Below, in pieces: positions 59,964-64,000 of a stretch of DNA of 64,000 bases. The first letter of the stretch is position 1; each line of letters starts with the position of its first letter. The DNA is from Chthonobacter rhizosphaerae (GTDB taxonomy: Bacteria; Pseudomonadota; Alphaproteobacteria; Rhizobiales; Pleomorphomonadaceae). Under the pieces are notes generated by a model that was not told the origin of the DNA, ran no database searches, and saw only the letters and a program-made list of their open reading frames with translations. The stretch lies in assembly GCF_013839525.1 (NCBI RefSeq), contig NZ_JACDIS010000004.1:310001-374000 (forward strand), read 5' to 3'. The position numbers and the translations under genes are program-made.

Positions 59964-61034
59964 TCACTCGGCCGCCACCCGGCGCGGACCCGGACGCTCC
60001 AGCGCCTCCACGGCCATCCTGTCGAAGGCGATCACCGCGTGCTCCTGGGCCTTCGACAGCGCCCCGCGGGTGTAGACGCCCGCGTTCAGGTTCCGCTGCA
60101 CGCCGGTGATGATGTCCAGGTCCTCGGTGATGATCTGGGCCGACCAATCCGCCGACTGCTGGTTGGCCTCGGCCTTCTCGGGGCTGACGTCTTCGAAGAA
60201 GTACCAGTTGATGTGCTTCAGCCGCCCCGGACCCATCGGCTCCACCGTCGCGATCGACGAGCCCCAGTCGTAGAGGTTCAGCATCAGGAAGGGGAAGCGG
60301 TAGAGATAGCAGCCCTGCGTCAGCCCCTCGGCCCGACCGGGCGCATGGAGGTGGAAGAGTTCGTGCTCCGGGTGGACGTCGATCGCGTAGCGGTCGATGT
60401 CGAGCGTGGCGCAGAGGCCGGGGTGCATGGCCCGGCAGTGATAGCATTCCAGGTAGTTCTCGCCGTAGGTCTTCCAGTCGACGTCGACCACCCGCTCCTT
60501 CTTGGTGAAGTAGTGCTGCTTCTCGATCGGGAAGGGCGCGGCGAAGTCGACCACCGGGCCGAGCCACTCGATCAGCGACGGGCCTTCCCGGCGGATGCGC
60601 ACGAACACCAGGCCGCGCCATTCCTCGCAGTCGAGGGCGTAGAGGCCCCACTCGTCGGGGTCGAAGGTGGCGTCCTTGCCGAACTCGGCGGCCTTGTGGA
60701 GCGCGCCGTCGCGCTTGAAGCTCCAGGAGTGGTAGGGGCAGACGATCAGCTTGCCGCAGCGCCCCGCCTCTTCGCGAAGAAGCTCCGACGCGCGGTGGCG
60801 GCAGACATTGTGGAAGGCCCGCGCCTTGCCGTCGTCGCCGCGGATGACGAAGATGCTGTAGCCGGCGAGCTGGCCCGTCACATAGTCGCCCGGCTCGCGC
60901 AGACGCTCGGACCACGAGAAGAGAAGCCAGTTGGCCTCGAAGATCAGCTTGCGCTCGCGCGCGTAGCGCTCCTCGTCCCGATAGAAGGCCGCCGGCAGCG
61001 ACCACTCCGCATCCCGTCCGATCCCTTCGATCAT
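59964..61034 (-). CDS. Rieske non-heme iron ring-hydroxylating-type oxygenase, alpha subunit
   Basis: 356 aa. Rieske 2Fe-2S ligands CRH (Cys78, His80) and CPYH (Cys99, His102). The mononuclear iron site has His199 and His204 in ENYLECYHCRAMH and an Asp at 304 or 306 in ITEDLDII. Closest in feel to glycine-betaine/carnitine monooxygenase-type oxygenases that cleave quaternary amines, although aromatic substrates cannot be excluded. No ferredoxin reductase gene is adjacent. A good GGGAGGA ribosome-binding site precedes the ATG, and a promoter with an overlapping palindrome lies upstream. Confidence 0.9.
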   Translation of the reverse strand: MIEGIGRDAEWSLPAAFYRDEERYARERKLIFEANWLLFSWSERLREPGDYVTGQLAGYSIFVIRGDDGKARAFHNVCRHRASELLREEAGRCGKLIVCPYHSWSFKRDGALHKAAEFGKDATFDPDEWGLYALDCEEWRGLVFVRIRREGPSLIEWLGPVVDFAAPFPIEKQHYFTKKERVVDVDWKTYGENYLECYHCRAMHPGLCATLDIDRYAIDVHPEHELFHLHAPGRAEGLTQGCYLYRFPFLMLNLYDWGSSIATVEPMGPGRLKHINWYFFEDVSPEKAEANQQSADWSAQIITEDLDIITGVQRNLNAGVYTRGALSKAQEHAVIAFDRMAVEALERPGPRRVAAE

Positions 61035-61068
61035 CTCACGTCCTCCCGCGCCGACCGGCGACCGTGGA

Positions 61069-61100
61069 TTTCATGCTAATGAAAGACCGGATGGAGGCAA
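61069..61100 (-). promoter_or_regulatory. Promoter and candidate operator of the Rieske operon
   Basis: Minus strand TTGCCT (61100-61095), 16 bp, TAGCAT (61078-61073). The perfect palindrome TTTCAT-GCTA-ATGAAA (61069-61084) covers the -10 box, so a bound repressor would block transcription. The XRE-cupin product encoded downstream is the natural candidate. Confidence 0.45.
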
Positions 61101-61235
61101 GCCTCTTTGTCGATCAATCGTTGCTGCACTCGCGAGCACGCTTCGGCTATGCAGCATGAACAATTGTCCGATATGGGCGACGGATGATGCCGGCCTCCAC
61201 CGAACGGGGTTTCACCGTCGTGAAGGTCTCGGCGG

Positions 61236-62423
61236 TCACCGGTCCGCTGCCGCCTGGTCGACGAACCGCCGGATGCGCCGGCAGCCCTCCAGGAGGTCGT
61301 CGTCGTGGACCGCGAAGGAGAGCCGGACGTAGTCGACCAGGAGGTCGCTGAAGGCGGCGCCGTCTAGGACGGACACGCCCGTCGCCGCATAGAGCCGGGC
61401 CGCGAAGGCGGCCCCGGAGAGACCCGTGCGCGACACGTCCACCATCATGAACATGCCGGCGTCCGGGGTGGCGGCCCGAATCAGCGGCACCTCGGCGAGC
61501 GCCGCGGCGGCGAGATCGCGGCGGCGGCGGTAGATCGCCTTCATGTCCGCCTCGATGGCGCCGCCGCCGGCGAGCGCCGTGAGGGCCGCCTCCTGGATGA
61601 AGCCCGGCAGGCCGTAGAGCATGGCGACGGAGATGCGGGCGACGGCCTCGATCACGTCCGGCGGCGCCACCAGGAACCCGCAGCGCCAGCCGGTCATGGC
61701 GAACGCCTTGGAGAAGCTGCCGACCGACAGGAGGCGCGGCCGCAGGTCCGGCACGGAGGCGGCCGGCACGAAGGGCGCGTCGAAGGTGAGGTCGCCGTAG
61801 ACCTCGTCAACCACGACCCAGAGATCGTGTTTCACCGCCACGGCGGCGATCGCCTCCAGGTCGGCCCGGGTGAACGAGACCCCCGTCGGATTGTTCGGGT
61901 TGGCGAAGGCGATCGCCTTGGTGTTCGGCCGCACGGCCGCCTCCAGCCGGCCGGCGTCGAGCCGGAACCCGGTTTCGGCCGGCTGGGTCACGTAGGTGAC
62001 CGACGCTCCGGTCGCCTCGAAGGTGGCCGGATAGGTGACGTAGACCGGATCGAGCAGGAGCACGTGATCGCCCGGTTCCAGGAGCACCAGCGCCGACAGG
62101 AAGAGCGCGTTCTGGGCGCCGCTCGTCACCGCCACGTGGGCGGCGGTGACGCGGTCGCCGCTCATGCGGGCGTGGCGGGCGGCGAGCGCGTCCCGCAGCG
62201 AATCGCGGCCGAGGGTCTCGGTATAGTGGGTGTCGCCGGCCTTGAGGGCCGCCACGGCGGCGTCCACCACCGGGGCCGGCGTGTCCATGTCCGGGTCGCC
62301 CACGGACAGCACGATCACATCCTCGCCGCGGGCCTTGGCGGCCTTGGCGCGGGTATGCAGCACCCAGGCGTCGGCTCCCCGGCCGGAGGTGCGTTCGGTG
62401 ATCTGCGACAAGCGGCGCGGCAT
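61236..62423 (-). CDS. PLP-dependent aminotransferase (class I/II)
   Basis: 395 aa, fold type I. PLP lysine Lys239 in SVGSFSKAFAMTGWRCG, substrate-arginine region near the C-terminus (YVRLSF), FANPNNPTG (174-182) and VVVDEVYGDL. Aspartate-aminotransferase-like subfamily; specificity cannot be read. It lies upstream of the Rieske gene on the same strand with a 201-bp gap containing that gene's promoter, so it may be in the same pathway but separately transcribed. Confidence 0.9.
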   Translation of the reverse strand: MPRRLSQITERTSGRGADAWVLHTRAKAAKARGEDVIVLSVGDPDMDTPAPVVDAAVAALKAGDTHYTETLGRDSLRDALAARHARMSGDRVTAAHVAVTSGAQNALFLSALVLLEPGDHVLLLDPVYVTYPATFEATGASVTYVTQPAETGFRLDAGRLEAAVRPNTKAIAFANPNNPTGVSFTRADLEAIAAVAVKHDLWVVVDEVYGDLTFDAPFVPAASVPDLRPRLLSVGSFSKAFAMTGWRCGFLVAPPDVIEAVARISVAMLYGLPGFIQEAALTALAGGGAIEADMKAIYRRRRDLAAAALAEVPLIRAATPDAGMFMMVDVSRTGLSGAAFAARLYAATGVSVLDGAAFSDLLVDYVRLSFAVHDDDLLEGCRRIRRFVDQAAADR

Positions 62424-62689
62424 GGAGGGTTCCGGGCGTGAGGATCGGCGGCGGACACGACGGTCGGCCGCGGCAAGGAGGCCGCACCGTCCCGACCCGC
62501 GGGCGTCTTGTCAACCGCCTCGCAGGCCGTTACGGCTCGCCCGGTGATCGTGCCGATGTCGGTTCTTTACGCCGCCGGCTGCGATGCGATGTTTCGCGTT
62601 CAATTTTAACGACCGCCTCGCCAGGACTTTAACCGGTCCCGGTCCAGGGTGAATGCCGTCAGTCATCCGCTCCGGAGCCGCCCGTTTCC

Positions 62690-63124
62690 ATGTCCCGCCG
62701 CCCTCTCGTCATCACGACGGAACAGCTCACCGCCACACTCGTCCTCACCGGCCTCGGCCTGTTCGGCCTGCTGGCGGGCCTGTTGGGCACGCTCGGCGTC
62801 ACGGAGCCGTTCGACAAGGTGATCCACGCGGCCTTCTTCCTGGCCATGGCCGCCACGCTCTTCTTCGTGGTGGGCCGGCGCGCGCTGCTGGCGTCGGTGC
62901 TCGCCTTCGTGGTCGGCGTCTTCGGCGAGATGGCCCAGTCGCTCACCAACGTGCACACCGTGTCGGTGCTGGACGTGGCGGCCAACGCGGCCGGCATCGC
63001 GGTCTTCCTGCTCGCGGCCTCGCCGACCACGCACGCGCGGCGCCACTGGCGCGCCCGCCGGGAGCGCCGGATCCTCGCCCACGTCTATCGCCGCGGCTCC
63101 CATCGGGGCGGCTACGCCCGCTGA
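62690..63124 (+). CDS. VanZ-like small membrane protein
   Basis: 144 aa with four hydrophobic segments and the VanZ-type pattern FDKVIHAAFFLAMAATLFF, then a segment GVFGEMAQSLTNVHTVSVLDVAANAAGIAV (Glu-x-x-Q and D-x-x-A-N-x-x-G). The C-terminus is rich in Arg and probably cytoplasmic. Function of chromosomal VanZ-like proteins is not settled. The 265 bp upstream include a short A+T-richer stretch near 62600. Its 3' end overlaps the convergent BatD-like gene by 13 bp. Confidence 0.8.
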   Translation: MSRRPLVITTEQLTATLVLTGLGLFGLLAGLLGTLGVTEPFDKVIHAAFFLAMAATLFFVVGRRALLASVLAFVVGVFGEMAQSLTNVHTVSVLDVAANAAGIAVFLLAASPTTHARRHWRARRERRILAHVYRRGSHRGGYAR

Positions 63125-64000
63125 AGCGCCCGCGCCGCCGGTGAGGCGACAGGATCGCCGGCCGGCGGGCGCAGGGACCGGATGACCGCTTCGGCCAGCC
63201 GCCGGTGGTCCGGCGCCGGGCCGGGCGGATCGGCATAGAGGTGCCGGTCGAGGGCCGGCAGGTCCGGGAGGGTCGCCGGGTCCAGGCGCCCCGCCCCGGC
63301 GAGGCTGGTGACCGCGGCGCGGAGCGCCACGCCGTCCCGTCGCCTCGCAGCCCGGCGCAGCAGCCGCCGCTCGCGCCGGACGACGAGGGATCGTCGCCGG
63401 CCGGCCACGAGGGCCCGCAGCGCGTCCGGCGCCACGAGCGCGAGCGCGAGGCCGAGCGTCGCCACGAAGGCCACGGCGCCGGCAAGGCCGGCGAGCATCA
63501 TGGGCAAGCCGCGTCCGGCCCCCGGCGGCGCGTCCGTCGGCGCGACGATGCCGAGCGCCAGTTCGAGCGCCGCCACGTCCGGCGTCCGGTTCCCGGCGGC
63601 GAGCGCCACGGTGCGGGCCGGGATCTCCACCGTGCGCATCGCGCCTGCCGTCACGTCGTACCAGGGCATGGTCACCGCCGGCAGCGTCACGGGCCGGTCG
63701 GTGGTCGGCCGGATGTCCCAACTGTAGACGACCCGGGCGATCGGGCCTTCCGGCGCGTTCTTCACCTCCTTCAGTCGGCCCGGCCGGCGCAGCGACCGGT
63801 CGCGCAGCGCCAGTTCGCTCTCCGGTTGGACGGCCCCGAGGCCGATGCGGGTCTCCCGCTCCGGCACGCCCGGGAAAACGATGAGACCGTCCGCCTTGAG
63901 GGCCGGCGCGGGCGGGATCTGGTCGTCGAACACGCCCTCGGCCTCGATGGTGAGCGTGCGCCGGGTGGACTGGCCGACGGCGAGCCGCTCCGGCGGAACG
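63112..64000 (-). CDS. BatD-like protein, C-terminal part (runs off right edge)
   Basis: The visible 296 or so codons begin mid-gene at the window edge: LAVGQSTRRTLTIEAEGV followed by DDQIPPAPALKADGL and later VVYSWDIRPTTDRPVTLPAV, a beta-sandwich pattern seen in BatD (oxygen-tolerance/aerotolerance) proteins. One membrane helix lies near the middle (MLAGLAGAVAFVATLGLALALV), with a basic cytoplasmic tail after it. A GTG at 63933 is in frame, but the sequence upstream keeps the same fold, so the gene continues beyond 64000. BatD usually sits with VWA-domain BatA/BatB genes. Confidence 0.65.
   Translation of the reverse strand, partial: VPPERLAVGQSTRRTLTIEAEGVFDDQIPPAPALKADGLIVFPGVPERETRIGLGAVQPESELALRDRSLRRPGRLKEVKNAPEGPIARVVYSWDIRPTTDRPVTLPAVTMPWYDVTAGAMRTVEIPARTVALAAGNRTPDVAALELALGIVAPTDAPPGAGRGLPMMLAGLAGAVAFVATLGLALALVAPDALRALVAGRRRSLVVRRERRLLRRAARRRDGVALRAAVTSLAGAGRLDPATLPDLPALDRHLYADPPGPAPDHRRLAEAVIRSLRPPAGDPVASPAARALQRA

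Overview
The window is very GC-rich chromosomal DNA, almost entirely filled by conserved housekeeping genes. Gene order and protein sequences point to an alphaproteobacterium of the order Hyphomicrobiales (Rhizobiales). Indicators are the infC / rpmI-rplT / pheS-DUF559-pheT block, hrcA-grpE apart from dnaK-dnaJ, rph-rdgB-hemW beside the LpoA-like/rsmI/yraN/gshB block, an OlsB-type acyltransferase and a PmtA-like phospholipid N-methyltransferase. Genus cannot be fixed from the sequence alone. No plasmid, phage, integrase, transposase, CRISPR array, rRNA or tRNA gene was seen.

Layout. 1-5.5 kb: edge of a DinB-like gene, then dapB, gpmA, mutS and an alpha/beta hydrolase. 6.0-13.2 kb: translation block infC (AUU start), a 1.6-kb gene-poor gap holding three tandem copies of a 380-bp repeat, rpmI-rplT, and pheS-DUF559-pheT. 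13.2-21 kb: accessory envelope genes (nucleotidyltransferase, tiny membrane protein, TadG/VWA pilus-like protein, MepA-like endopeptidase, DUF2799-like lipoprotein, large membrane protein, OlsB-type acyltransferase). 21-26.6 kb: terC, lepA, a GNAT gene with a compositionally foreign 3' half, a MarR regulator and pmtA. 26.7-34.4 kb: heat-shock cluster dnaJ-dnaK and hrcA-grpE with sigma-32-like promoters, interrupted by VOC, PRC-barrel and TRIC-channel genes. 34.7-43.9 kb: rph-rdgB-hemW, an 0.9-kb repeat field, an LpoA-like lipoprotein, rsmI-yraN, gshB and comM/yifB. 44-53 kb: hybrid histidine kinase, cupin, ribB(A), chemoreceptor, double cold-shock protein and a class II aldolase-like protein. 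53-62.4 kb: a minus-strand cluster encoding a polyamine-type ABC transporter (PotF-A-H-I-like), an FAD oxidoreductase, an XRE-cupin regulator, a Rieske oxygenase and an aminotransferase. It looks like an uptake-and-breakdown system for an amine of unknown identity. 62.7-64 kb: VanZ-like protein and a BatD-like protein running off the end.

The most unusual sequence is at about 6776-7860. Three copies of a 380/381-bp unit each carry a plus-strand promoter-like element (TTGAA[A/G]-16-TAT[A/G][G/C]T) followed by a stem with compensatory changes and a perfect 11-bp hairpin. On the opposite strand each has a 29-codon reading frame behind a strong Shine-Dalgarno sequence. This resembles repeated small-RNA loci or type I toxin-antitoxin repeats, but matches no family I can name. 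The window also holds several minisatellites (6, 13, 14, 16 and 30 bp units) and REP-like palindromes.
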